Shown: positions 1 to 7,195, counted from the first letter of the stretch. The stretch: 15,729 nt of DNA from Kiritimatiellia bacterium (GCA_024405335.1 JAKSOX010000027.1:1-15729); one strand, 5' to 3'. Made by a program: numbers and translations. Notes: a model not told the origin generated them from the letters alone.

Positions 1-467
1 ATCTGCTTCGTGTCGCGGATGCCGCCGGCGATCACCGCGCCGCGGATGCCCTTCGTGATCGCGGTCGCCGTCATCACGCCGCCCCAGAGCGACGCCTCGG
101 TGTCTTCACTCGTGTCCCACACCACGACGCCGTTCGGCTTGAAGTCGTCCAGCATCTGCGCGCGGAACGTCATTTCGCCTTCGATCATGCAGTTCGGCGC
201 CGACTTCACGGTGAACGCCTCGCCGCACACGGTCATTTCGTCGCGCAGCGGCATGATGTCGCTGGGCAGGTTCTGGTTCAGGAGGCACAGTTCGCGCATC
301 ACGTCGTTGATGCAGCCCGTGTAGAGCTTTTCGTAGCGCTCGCACAGCTCCTTGACCGGAATCGGGATTTCGCAGTCCGGAATCCGCTGGCGGTTCGCGA
401 TCAGCTTGTCCAACTTCATGAGGCCCGCTTCTTTGGCCTTCGCGCGCATGTCCTGCAATGACGGCAT
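1..467 (-). CDS. RraA-family protein (HMG/CHA aldolase-like), 3' end cut by window
   Basis: Only the first 155 codons are present. The visible part carries the RraA/HMG-aldolase fold signature: WGG at residues 128-130, then GAVIAGGIRDT at about 143-153. G130 followed by 20 residues and R151-D152 fits the G-x20-R-D motif that binds substrate and divalent metal in 4-hydroxy-4-methyl-2-oxoglutarate (HMG) aldolases. Family members are either aldolases that also decarboxylate oxaloacetate, or RraA proteins that inhibit RNase E. The roughly 55-residue extension before the core resembles aldolase-type homologues more than the short E. coli RraA. The start is ATG at 467, preceded by a near-perfect Shine-Dalgarno (GGAGGAGG) at about 473-480. 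It lies 19 bases after argJ and is probably co-transcribed with argJ and gltA. The exact substrate is unknown. Confidence 0.85.
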   Translation of the reverse strand, partial: MPSLQDMRAKAKEAGLMKLDKLIANRQRIPDCEIPIPVKELCERYEKLYTGCINDVMRELCLLNQNLPSDIMPLRDEMTVCGEAFTVKSAPNCMIEGEMTFRAQMLDDFKPNGVVVWDTSEDTEASLWGGVMTATAITKGIRGAVIAGGIRDTKQ

Positions 468-486
468 GGTTTCCTCCTCCTTGGAA

Positions 487-1698
487 TCAGGTGGTGTAGT
501 CCGCGTTGATGTGGACGTAGTCGAGCGAAAAATCGCACGTGTACACGACGCCCTCGAAGTCGCCGAGGTGGAGGTCCACCGTCACCTTGAGTTCGCCGCC
601 CTCGAGCTCCTTAGCGAGGCGCGCGAGCTGCGCGGCGTCCGCCACGCGGCCTTTGCGGTAGGCCCAGGTTTTGCCGTAGAACACCTCCGCCTTGCGGTCG
701 TCCACCGCGGCGCCGGAATAGCCCGCCGCCGCGAGAACTCGGCCCCAGTTGGGGTCCTTGCCGAACCAGCTCGTCTTCGCGAGCGGGCTTTTGGCGATCG
801 CGCGCGCGGCGCGGTCGGCGTCGCGCCTGGTTTTGGCGCCCTTCACGACCACGGTCACGAACTTGGTGGCACCCTCGCCGTCCGCCGCCATCTGCTTGGC
901 GAGCGCCACGCCCACCGCCGCGAGCGCCTCTGCGAACGCGTCGAAATCGGCGCCGGCGCGGACGATCGGCGCGTTCCCAGCCGCGCCCGAGGCGAGCAGG
1001 AACACGGAATCGTTGGTGGATTCGTCGCCGTCCACCACCACGCGGTTGAACGACTTGGCGATCGCGAGTTTGAGCGCGCGGCGCAGCATCGGCGCGGAAA
1101 CCGCGCAGTCGGTGGTGATGAAGCCGAGCATCGTGGCCATGTTCGGCTCGATCATGCCCGAGCCCTTGCACATGCCGCCGACCGTGACGGTTTTCCCGCC
1201 GATTTTCAGGCGCACCGCGGCTTCCTTCGGCTTGGTGTCGGTGGTCATCACCGCGGCCTCGGCGTTCTTCGCCGCCTCGCGCGTGGCGGCGAGTTCGCCC
1301 GCCGCCGCGATCATGCCCTTGAGCAGACGGTCGAGCGGCAGCGGCGCGCCGATCACGCCCGTGGACGCCACGAGCACGTGCCGGGGATCGACGCCCAGCG
1401 TCGCGGCCGTCTTCGCCGCCGATTCGCGCGCCGCCGCGAGACCCGCGGGGCCGGTGCACGCGTTCGCGCAGCCGGAGTTCGCGAGAATCGCCTGCGCGAC
1501 GCCGCCCTTCACGACTTCGCGGTCGTAGACGACGGGCGCCGCCGCCACGGCGTTCGTGGTGAAGACGCCGGCGCAGGCGCACGGACGGTCCGCCACCACG
1601 AGCGCCACGTCGCGCCGCCCCTTGTACTTGATCTCGGCCGGCACGCCGGCCGCCCGGAAACCTTTGGCGGCCGTGACGCCGCCGTCGATGAATTTCAT
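487..1698 (-). CDS. argJ: Bifunctional ornithine acetyltransferase / N-acetylglutamate synthase ArgJ
   Basis: 403 residues, the normal length for ArgJ. The enzyme moves the acetyl group from N-acetylornithine to glutamate (the cyclic arginine pathway); bifunctional forms also make N-acetylglutamate from acetyl-CoA. Visible family motifs are ASTGVIG at 111-117 (T113-G114, oxyanion hole), MTTDTKPK at 151-158, KGSGMIEPNMATMLG at 178-192 and the C-terminal INADYTT. The precursor is expected to self-cleave before T189, which becomes the nucleophile of the beta chain. The start is ATG at 1698, where homology begins, with GGGAGG just upstream. The reading frame stays open far upstream, but that part is antisense-like sequence inside gltA. 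It lies 29 bases downstream of gltA and 19 bases upstream of the RraA-like gene. Sequence alone cannot decide between mono- and bifunctional forms. Confidence 0.95.
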   Translation of the reverse strand: MKFIDGGVTAAKGFRAAGVPAEIKYKGRRDVALVVADRPCACAGVFTTNAVAAAPVVYDREVVKGGVAQAILANSGCANACTGPAGLAAARESAAKTAATLGVDPRHVLVASTGVIGAPLPLDRLLKGMIAAAGELAATREAAKNAEAAVMTTDTKPKEAAVRLKIGGKTVTVGGMCKGSGMIEPNMATMLGFITTDCAVSAPMLRRALKLAIAKSFNRVVVDGDESTNDSVFLLASGAAGNAPIVRAGADFDAFAEALAAVGVALAKQMAADGEGATKFVTVVVKGAKTRRDADRAARAIAKSPLAKTSWFGKDPNWGRVLAAAGYSGAAVDDRKAEVFYGKTWAYRKGRVADAAQLARLAKELEGGELKVTVDLHLGDFEGVVYTCDFSLDYVHINADYTT

Positions 1699-1727
1699 GT
1701 TTCGCCTCCCTTTCCCGACGGCCGCGT

Positions 1728-3083
1728 TCAGCGCGCGGCGAGGTCGACGTATTTCTTGCTTTGGTAAAGCGGCTTGTAGGCGGGCCGGATGATCGGCCCC
1801 GCGTTGTCGAGCTCCTCCATGCGGTGGGCGCACCAGCCCACCACGCGCGCCACCGCGAACAGCGGCGTGTAGAGTTCCTTCGGAATGCCCAGCATGTCGT
1901 ACACGAAACCGGAATAGAGGTCCACGTTCGCGCAGGCCTCCGCCGCCTTCGGATGCGCTTTGCGGATGATCTGCGGTCCGAACGCCTCGACGGCTTCGTA
2001 GAGCTTGAACTCGTCCAGACGGCCGCACGACTCGGCGAGGCGCTCGGCCTTCGCCTTCAACAGCGCAGCGCGCGGGTCGGACAGCGTGTACACCGCGTGT
2101 CCGAGGCCGTAGATGAGGCCCGTGCCGTCGCCGGCCTTCTTCGCGACGATTTTCGAAAGGTAGGAGGCGACGGCGCCTTCGTCCGACCAGTCCTTCACGT
2201 GCCTCTTGATTTCGTCCATCTGCCGCATCGTGCGCAAGTTGGCGCCGCCGTGGCGGGAACCCTTGAGCGCGAGGATGGAAGCCGCGATCGAGCTGTAGAG
2301 GTCGGTGAACGAAGAGGTCACCACGTGCGTGACGAAACTGGAGTTGTTGCCGCCGCCGTGTTCGGCGTGTAGCAGCAGCGCGAGGTCGAGCACGTCCGCC
2401 TCGAGTTTTTTCACGCGGTGGTGGCCGCCGCGCAGCAGCGTGAGGAAGATTTCCGCCGTGGACATGCCGGGAACGGCCTCGAGGATTTCCGGCTTCGCGC
2501 CGGTGCGCGCGCATTCCGCCGCCTGGTACACGTACGCCGCCAGCATCGGCATGCGCGCGATGGTGTCCACGGACTGCTCGAGATTGCCTTCAATGTCCAG
2601 CCGGTCCGGCTTGGCGTCGTAGGCGTACGCGGCCAGGATGGCGCGCGCCAGCGAATTCATCAAATCGCCGGTCTTGGCGGGCATCTCGAAAATGGCCTTT
2701 TCGCGGTAGCCGGGGCTGAACCCGCGGTTGTTCGCGAGGATGTCGTTCCACTTGGCGAGTTCCGCTTTCGTGGGCAGATTGCCGAACAGCAGCAGATACG
2801 CCGCCTCCTCGAAGGCGGGACGGTGCTCGCGCGCGCAGTGCTTGGCGATGTCCTGAACGTCGACGCCGCGGTATTGGAGCTGGCCGGGCACGGCGAACTT
2901 GTCGCCCTCGCTCACCACGTAGCCGTGCACGTTGCCGATCGTGGTGAGCCCCACCAGAACGCCAGTGCCGTCCGCGTTGCGCAAACCGCGTTTGACGTTG
3001 TATTTCGCGTACAGCGCGGGGTCGATTTCGTCCGCCTTCCGGACGTCGTTCGCCCGCGCCTTGATCCATGCCGCATCCATCAT
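1728..3083 (-). CDS. gltA: Citrate synthase (citrate/2-methylcitrate synthase family)
   Basis: 451 residues. It condenses oxaloacetate with acetyl-CoA in the cytoplasm, the entry step to the TCA cycle and to 2-oxoglutarate. The three catalytic residues are visible: H242 in LLLHAEHGGGNNSS, H329 in GLGHAVY and D388 in NVDLYSG. The HGGGNNSS wording and the long N-terminal part resemble the variant seen in clostridia and other anaerobes rather than the E. coli hexameric type. The open frame reaches an ATG at 3092, but the GGAG there abuts that codon. ATG at 3083 has GGAG nine bases upstream and is preferred; ATG at 3080 is also possible. It has its own promoter (3111-3139) and leads an apparent operon with argJ. 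A 2-methylcitrate synthase role is possible but less likely, as no prp genes are nearby. Confidence 0.93.
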   Translation of the reverse strand: MMDAAWIKARANDVRKADEIDPALYAKYNVKRGLRNADGTGVLVGLTTIGNVHGYVVSEGDKFAVPGQLQYRGVDVQDIAKHCAREHRPAFEEAAYLLLFGNLPTKAELAKWNDILANNRGFSPGYREKAIFEMPAKTGDLMNSLARAILAAYAYDAKPDRLDIEGNLEQSVDTIARMPMLAAYVYQAAECARTGAKPEILEAVPGMSTAEIFLTLLRGGHHRVKKLEADVLDLALLLHAEHGGGNNSSFVTHVVTSSFTDLYSSIAASILALKGSRHGGANLRTMRQMDEIKRHVKDWSDEGAVASYLSKIVAKKAGDGTGLIYGLGHAVYTLSDPRAALLKAKAERLAESCGRLDEFKLYEAVEAFGPQIIRKAHPKAAEACANVDLYSGFVYDMLGIPKELYTPLFAVARVVGWCAHRMEELDNAGPIIRPAYKPLYQSKKYVDLAAR

Positions 3084-3110
3084 TCTGTTCATCTCCGAAA
3101 AAACGCGCGC

Positions 3111-3139
3111 ATTGTACCAAAACCCGCCCCGAATGGCAA
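3111..3139 (-). promoter_or_regulatory. Sigma70-type extended -10 promoter for gltA-argJ
   Basis: On the minus strand there is a -35 box TTGCCA (3134-3139), a 17-base spacer and a -10 box TACAAT (3111-3116). The spacer ends in TGG directly before the -10, which fits the extended -10 rule (TGn). Transcription should start near 3104, giving a leader of about 20 bases that holds the GGAG ribosome binding site of gltA. Five of six bases match the consensus in the -10 box and five of six in the -35 box. Confidence 0.8.
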
Positions 3140-3194
3140 CCGCCCCCGAGGCCCCCGGGTTTGGCGCCAGCCCCGTTTTCGTGATTGGGGAGGC

Positions 3195-3229
3195 GCGGTG
3201 AATCGCCCCGCATCTCGCTCCTCCACCGC
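3195..3229 (-). other. Hairpin after tyrS without U-tract
   Basis: GCGGTG (minus strand, 3224-3229) can pair with CACCGC (3195-3200) across a 23-base loop, eight bases after the tyrS stop. No T-run follows, so this is not a classic intrinsic terminator. The remaining bases up to the gltA promoter are very G-rich and show no other signal. It may slow RNA polymerase or protect the 3' end, but could also be chance in high-GC DNA. Confidence 0.3.
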
Positions 3230-3236
3230 CCGCGAG

Positions 3237-4499
3237 TCACTCGACTCTGACGAGGAAGAAGTTCTTCTTGCCGCTGCGGAGAACCGCCACGCGACCGTCC
3301 ACGAAGTCGCCGGCGGCGAAAACGCGCTTGTCGTCGATCTTCGCGCCGTTGAGCGAAAGCCCGCCCTGCTGCGCCATGCGGCGCGCTTCGCCGTTGGACT
3401 TGAACATGCCGGCGGCGGCGGCCACCGCGAACACCGGCTTGCCTTCCGCCTCAGAGCGCGGCAGCGTCGCCGACTTCACGTCCTTGAAAATCGTCTCCAG
3501 TTCGTCCGCGCTCTTGCCGGCGACGTCGCCGCCGAAAAGCGTTTTCGTGGCGCCCACGGCCGCTTCGTACGCGGCGTCGCCGTGCACCAGGCGCGTAAGT
3601 TCCTCGGCGAGCGCCTTCTGCGGAATGCGCGCTTCGGGATGCGCCCTCATCTCGGCTTCGAGCGCCGAGATCTCCTCAAGCGGCTTGAGCGAGAACACCT
3701 TCAGGTAGCGGATCACGTCCGCGTCGTCGGACCGCAGGAAGAACTGGTACCAGTCGTACACCGAAGTCTTTTCCGCGCTCATGAACATCGCGTTGCCTTC
3801 GGATTTGCCGAACTTCTTGCCCGACCCGTCCAGCAACAGCGGAAACGTGAGCCCGTACACGGTGCGGCCGCGCATCTTGTGGACGAGGTCCGTGCCCGCG
3901 GTGATGTTGCCCCACTGGTCCGCCCCGCCGACTTCCATCGTGCAGCCGTAGGCGTCGTGCAGGTGCAGGAAGTCGTTGCCCTGCAGGATCTGGTAGCTGA
4001 ACTCCGTGAACGTGAGCGCGCCTTCGGACGCTTCAAGACGTTTCTTCACGCTTTCCTTGGCGAGCATCTGCGGCACGCGGAAGTTGATCGCCACGTCGCG
4101 CAGAAACGCGATTGCGGACAGCCCCGAATACCAATCGTAGTTGTCCACCATGATCGCGGCGTTCGGGCCCTCGAAATCGAGAATGCGGCCGAGGTTCTCG
4201 CGGATGCCCTTCTTGTTTTCCGCGACCTGCTCGAGCGTGAGCATGTTGCGTTCGGCGGACTTGCCGGACGGGTCGCCGATGAGCCCCGTGGCGCCGCCCA
4301 CGAGCGCGATGATCTTGTGGCCGGCGAGCTGGAGGCGGCGCAGCATCAAAATGGACACGAGGTTTCCCGCCTGCAAAGAGGACGCCGACGGATCGAATCC
4401 GCAATACACCGTCATCGGCTTTTCGAGCATTTCCGCCACGCCGGGATCCGTCACCGTCTGGACCAGCCCGCGCGCCTGCAATTCGTCGAACAACTTCAT
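3237..4499 (-). CDS. tyrS: Tyrosyl-tRNA synthetase, bacterial TyrS type
   Basis: 420 residues, full length for bacterial TyrRS. It charges tRNA-Tyr with tyrosine in two ATP-dependent steps. The Rossmann catalytic domain fills about residues 1-230: YCGFDPSASSLQAGN at 32-46 covers the HIGH region, Y169, Q173 and D176 form the tyrosine pocket, GGADQWGN lies at 191-198, and KFGKS at 229-233 is the KMSKS loop. A helical anticodon domain follows, then an S4 RNA-binding domain from about 345 to the end. The HIGH motif is unusual: it reads QAGN, and the threonine before it is S38. The start is ATG at 4499 with AAAGGG six bases upstream; a TTG at 4514 lies inside that ribosome binding site and is rejected. 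It sits downstream of the YhcH-family gene. No T-box leader is visible. Confidence 0.95.
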   Translation of the reverse strand: MKLFDELQARGLVQTVTDPGVAEMLEKPMTVYCGFDPSASSLQAGNLVSILMLRRLQLAGHKIIALVGGATGLIGDPSGKSAERNMLTLEQVAENKKGIRENLGRILDFEGPNAAIMVDNYDWYSGLSAIAFLRDVAINFRVPQMLAKESVKKRLEASEGALTFTEFSYQILQGNDFLHLHDAYGCTMEVGGADQWGNITAGTDLVHKMRGRTVYGLTFPLLLDGSGKKFGKSEGNAMFMSAEKTSVYDWYQFFLRSDDADVIRYLKVFSLKPLEEISALEAEMRAHPEARIPQKALAEELTRLVHGDAAYEAAVGATKTLFGGDVAGKSADELETIFKDVKSATLPRSEAEGKPVFAVAAAAGMFKSNGEARRMAQQGGLSLNGAKIDDKRVFAAGDFVDGRVAVLRSGKKNFFLVRVE

Positions 4500-4523
4500 C
4501 GCAAACCCTTTCAAATACTGTTC

Positions 4524-4547
4524 GAGTTCCGTTTTCGCCGGAAACTC
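4524..4547 (-). other. Small hairpin at the yhcH-tyrS junction
   Basis: On the minus strand GAGTT-T-CCG pairs with CGG-AACTC around a 7-base loop, giving eight base pairs with one bulged T. It starts inside the stop codon of the YhcH-family gene and ends about 25 bases before the tyrS start. No T-run follows, so read-through into tyrS is expected. It could tune tyrS translation or act as an RNA-processing site. This is seen in the sequence only; no known riboswitch family matches. Confidence 0.35.
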
Positions 4548-4992
4548 AAAGCTTCACCTTGATCACGACCTTCTTGACGCTCTTTCCGTCCGCGAGGGTG
4601 CAGCATGGCGCGTGCGCGTCCTGCGGAAAGAAAATCGCGAACTGGCCGGGGTGGAGCGTGAGCGGGGAGGTCGCCTGCTCGTAGAACGCGATGTCCTTCG
4701 TTTCGTCGAACGGCAGCTTCTCCGCGTCGGGCGGCAGCGCCGCGACGCCGATCGTCTCCTCGCCCGCGAGCGGGAACTGGACGTCCGCGTACTTGCGATG
4801 CGCCTCCGGTTTCGCGGCGGCAAAAGGTTTGAGCGGCGAATCGGACACGGTCGCGTAGACGGCGTCGCCGTCGATTTCGTACTTGCCGTTCGCCGTTTCC
4901 GGCGTGCACTTCTTCATGAACGCGAACGCCTTCGCAAACCGCGGATGGCAGCTGGCGTACGAATCGGCCCATTTCACCTGATCGCAAATCAT
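4546..4992 (-). CDS. YhcH/YjgK/YiaL family cupin-like protein
   Basis: 148 residues, the usual length for this family (DUF386, beta-sandwich fold). Members sit in sialic acid and other sugar operons; the E. coli homologue NanQ is reported to speed anomer interconversion of sialic acid. Visible conserved features are KPEAHRKYADVQFPLAGEE at 61-79 (E63, H65 as likely metal ligands), FFPQDAHAP at 121-129 (H127) and the closing VKKVVIKV. The start is ATG at 4992 with GAGGGG five bases upstream. It lies 46 bases before tyrS and just after the rpmB terminator. No sugar-acid genes are nearby, so its substrate cannot be inferred. The pairing with tyrS may be coincidental. Confidence 0.88.
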   Translation of the reverse strand: MICDQVKWADSYASCHPRFAKAFAFMKKCTPETANGKYEIDGDAVYATVSDSPLKPFAAAKPEAHRKYADVQFPLAGEETIGVAALPPDAEKLPFDETKDIAFYEQATSPLTLHPGQFAIFFPQDAHAPCCTLADGKSVKKVVIKVKL

Positions 4993-5014
4993 CTTTTCCC
5001 CTCGTCTTCCGGCT

Positions 5015-5027
5015 GCGGCGAAGCCGC
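5015..5027 (-). other. Short hairpin upstream of the YhcH-family gene
   Basis: GCGGC and GCCGC flank a 3-base loop, 22 bases upstream of the start codon at 4992 and just after the rpmB terminator. Only about 43 bases separate terminator and gene, and no promoter hexamers are recognisable there. Transcription must therefore come from read-through or from a promoter inside rpmB. Confidence 0.25.
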
Positions 5028-5035
5028 TCGCGTTG

Positions 5036-5065
5036 AAAAGGGCGACCGGTTGCCCGGTCGCCCTT
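5036..5065 (-). terminator. Strong intrinsic terminator of rpsA-rpmB
   Basis: A perfect 12-bp stem (5054-5065 with 5038-5049 in + coordinates) closes a GCAA tetraloop of the stable GNRA type on the minus strand. The run TTTT at its 3' end (+ strand 5036-5039) follows the stem in the direction of transcription. It lies 21 bases after the rpmB stop. The T-run is short, but the stem is very GC-rich. Confidence 0.9.
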
Positions 5066-5086
5066 CTTGCATTGGCCGACTTTTCT

Positions 5087-5317
5087 TCAGGCCTTGACGA
5101 CCTTGCCGGCCTTGATGCACTTCGTGCAGACCGTCTTCCGGCAGGAATTTCCCTTGCCGTCGCTCACGCGAACCGTTTGGAGGTTCGGCAGGAAGCGACG
5201 CTTCGAGATGCCCGTCGTGTGGAGGCCGATGCCGCCTTTGTACTTGGGCGAACCCTTGCGGATGATGGACTTGCCGGCCGCCGGGCCCTTGCCGCAGATT
5301 TCACAGACTCTGGACAT
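5087..5317 (-). CDS. rpmB: 50S ribosomal protein L28, zinc-binding form
   Basis: 76 residues, typical for L28, a component of the large ribosomal subunit. The opening MSRVCEICGKGP and the segment GLHTTGISKRRFLPNLQ (31-47) are family hallmarks. Two cysteine pairs, C5/C8 and C64/C67, form a zinc ribbon, so this is the C+ type; some relatives have lost these residues. The start is ATG at 5317 with AAGGA about ten bases upstream. It follows rpsA after 15 bases and is ended by the strong terminator at 5036-5065, so rpsA and rpmB form a two-gene unit. L28 is more often linked to rpmG. Confidence 0.97.
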   Translation of the reverse strand: MSRVCEICGKGPAAGKSIIRKGSPKYKGGIGLHTTGISKRRFLPNLQTVRVSDGKGNSCRKTVCTKCIKAGKVVKA

Positions 5318-5332
5318 TTTATGGTTCCTTTC

Positions 5333-7087
5333 TTACTTCGTTTCAGCTTCGCCGGGCTGCCATTCCACGTTCTGGAAGGCCTCGTCGAACGCCGCGCCGA
5401 GCGCGCCGAGCGATTCGGATCCGACCGTGTTCGCGGAAGTCGCGTCCGTTTCGGCGGAATCGGACTCGAGCGCGCGGACCTCGTCCTCCGTCATGTTGAC
5501 GGCGCGGATGGAAAGGCCGATGCGGCGCTCGTTGCGGTCCACCTTGACCACGCGGGCTTCGACTTCCTGTCCCACGTCGAGGGCGTCTTTCACCTTCTCG
5601 ACGCGCTGGTCGGAAATCTGGGAAATGTGCACGAGGCCGTCCACGCCGTCTTCGAGTTCCACGAACGCGCCGAAGGACGCGATCTTGGAAACCTTGCCCT
5701 TGACGATGGCGCCCACCGCGTACTTGGCCGCGATTTCGGACCACGGATCCGTCTGCGCCTGCTTGAGGCCGAGCGAAATGCGCTGCTCCTTCGTGTTGAC
5801 GTCGAGCACCACGGCTTCCACTTCCTGGCCCTTCTGGAGGCATTCGGACGGATGGTTGATCTTGCGCGTCCAGCTCATGTCGGACACGTGGATCATGCCG
5901 TCGATGCCGTCTTCGATTTCCACGAAGGCGCCGTAGGCGGTGAAGTTGCGGACCTTGCCCTTCACGCGGCTGCCGACCGGATAGCGGTCCTGCACGGAAT
6001 CCCAGGGGTTGTCCTGCGTCTGGCGAATGCCGAGCGCGATCTTCTGGTTCTCGGCGTCCACGGAAAGGACGGCCACCTGGACTTCGTCGCCCAGATTGAG
6101 CATGTCGCTCGCGCGGGCCACGCGCTTCGTCCAGCTGAACTCGGAAATGTGCACGAGGCCTTCGATGCCGGGGGCGATTTCGACGAACGCGCCGTAGGCG
6201 GCGAGGTTGACGACCTTGCCCGAAACGCGCGCGCCGACGGGGAACTGCTCGGCGATCGAATTCCACGGGTTCTCGGTGCACTGCTTGAGGCCGAGGGAAA
6301 TGCGCTCGCGTTCCTGATCCACGTCGAGGACCATGACGTCGAGCTCCTGGTTGACCTTGAGCATTTCGCTCGGGTGCTTGACGCGGCCCCAGCTCATGTC
6401 GGTGATGTGCAGCAGGCCGTCGATGCCGTCGAGGTCGATGAACGCGCCGAAGTCCGTGATGTTCTTCACGCGGCCCTTGCGCACTTCGCCCTTCTGGAGG
6501 GAGCCGAGCAGCGCGGCCTTCTTTTCGGCCAGCTGGCCTTCGATGAGCTCGCGGCGGGAAACGATGATGTTGCGGCGCTCGTTGGAGATCTTGATGACCT
6601 TGAACTCGAACGTCTGGCCGATGTAGGGCGCGAGGTCGCGCACCGGGGAAACTTCGACCTGGCTGCCGGGCAGGAACGCCTCGACGCCGTCGATGTCCAC
6701 GAGCAGGCCGCCGCGGACGGCGCTCTTGATCGTGCCGCTGACGATGCAGCCCTCGACGTAGCGCTCCAGAACCTTCTGCCAACGGATCTGGTCGTCCGCC
6801 GCCTTCTTGGAAAGCTGGACCATGTTGGTCTTGTCGTCTTCGAGATTGACGAGCTTGACCTGGAACTTGTAGCCGGGCTTGACTTCGGCGGGATCGGCGA
6901 ACTCGTCGAGACCGACGACGCCTGCGGATTTGTAGCCGATGTCCGTGAACACGTCGCTTCCTTCGACCTTGGAAACGGTGCCCTCCACGATGGAGCCGGG
7001 CTTGAACGTGGTGGTGCCGAAATCGGCGAGCATCTCCGCCATGGCGGCGGACTTTTCACCACGCTCGGTGGGTTTGCGAATAGCCAT
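5333..7087 (-). CDS. rpsA: 30S ribosomal protein S1, six S1 domains
   Basis: 584 residues, slightly longer than E. coli S1 (557). It binds mRNA on the small subunit and helps unfold leaders for initiation. Six S1/OB-fold repeats are visible at about 28-95, 111-179, 197-268, 282-355, 369-442 and 456-529. Repeats 3-6 carry the classic YGAFVEI...GLVHIS pattern with a period of about 87 residues, and the DNA is visibly repetitive there (about 261 bases). Repeats 1-2 are the divergent ribosome-docking pair. A 55-residue acidic, low-complexity tail follows. The start is ATG at 7087 (MAIRKPTERG), where homology begins; the frame open further upstream overlaps the neighbouring gene and is not coding. 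No clear Shine-Dalgarno precedes it, as in E. coli rpsA. It has its own promoter at 7167-7195. Confidence 0.96.
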   Translation of the reverse strand: MAIRKPTERGEKSAAMAEMLADFGTTTFKPGSIVEGTVSKVEGSDVFTDIGYKSAGVVGLDEFADPAEVKPGYKFQVKLVNLEDDKTNMVQLSKKAADDQIRWQKVLERYVEGCIVSGTIKSAVRGGLLVDIDGVEAFLPGSQVEVSPVRDLAPYIGQTFEFKVIKISNERRNIIVSRRELIEGQLAEKKAALLGSLQKGEVRKGRVKNITDFGAFIDLDGIDGLLHITDMSWGRVKHPSEMLKVNQELDVMVLDVDQERERISLGLKQCTENPWNSIAEQFPVGARVSGKVVNLAAYGAFVEIAPGIEGLVHISEFSWTKRVARASDMLNLGDEVQVAVLSVDAENQKIALGIRQTQDNPWDSVQDRYPVGSRVKGKVRNFTAYGAFVEIEDGIDGMIHVSDMSWTRKINHPSECLQKGQEVEAVVLDVNTKEQRISLGLKQAQTDPWSEIAAKYAVGAIVKGKVSKIASFGAFVELEDGVDGLVHISQISDQRVEKVKDALDVGQEVEARVVKVDRNERRIGLSIRAVNMTEDEVRALESDSAETDATSANTVGSESLGALGAAFDEAFQNVEWQPGEAETK

Positions 7088-7160
7088 TGTAACTGAACTT
7101 TTTGTTGTTTGTTGACGTTCGCGGTTTTCAGCCGCGCCCTTCCCGTCTTTGGGCAAGAGG
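7088..7160 (-). promoter_or_regulatory. rpsA 5' leader: hairpin plus A/C-rich segment, no Shine-Dalgarno
   Basis: The predicted leader is about 73 bases. It holds a small hairpin, CGCGG and CCGCG around a 7-base loop (7120-7136). An unpaired A/C-rich stretch CAACAAACAACAAAAAG (7098-7114) follows, then AGTTCAGTTACA before ATG. No AGGAGG-like sequence is present in the usual window. The E. coli S1 leader likewise lacks a good Shine-Dalgarno and is autoregulated by S1. Autoregulation here is inference by analogy. Confidence 0.5.
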
Positions 7161-7166
7161 TCGCAT

Positions 7167-7195
7167 AAGATACCAAAAAAGGCGCGTTGTTGCAA
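7167..7195 (-). promoter_or_regulatory. Sigma70-type extended -10 promoter for rpsA-rpmB
   Basis: On the minus strand there is a -35 box TTGCAA (7190-7195), a 17-base spacer and a -10 box TATCTT (7167-7172), with TGG directly before the -10. The spacer ends in TTTTTTGG, much like the gltA promoter (TTTTGG). Transcription should start near 7160. The -35 box begins 17 bases after the stop codon of the preceding gene. Confidence 0.72.

Noticed and set aside
2418..4562. Long plus-strand open frame opposite gltA and tyrS
   Set aside because: Antisense shadow of two clear enzymes with arginine/histidine-rich low-information sequence; no ribosome binding site or domain.
5380..6480. Direct DNA repeats with a period of about 261 bases
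   Set aside because: They match the repeated S1 domains of rpsA and are not an independent repeat array.
5033..7096. Long plus-strand open frame with a repeated pattern of HVGDVxxAVDAV type
   Set aside because: The repetition is the reverse complement of the S1 domain repeats in rpsA, so it is explained by that gene.
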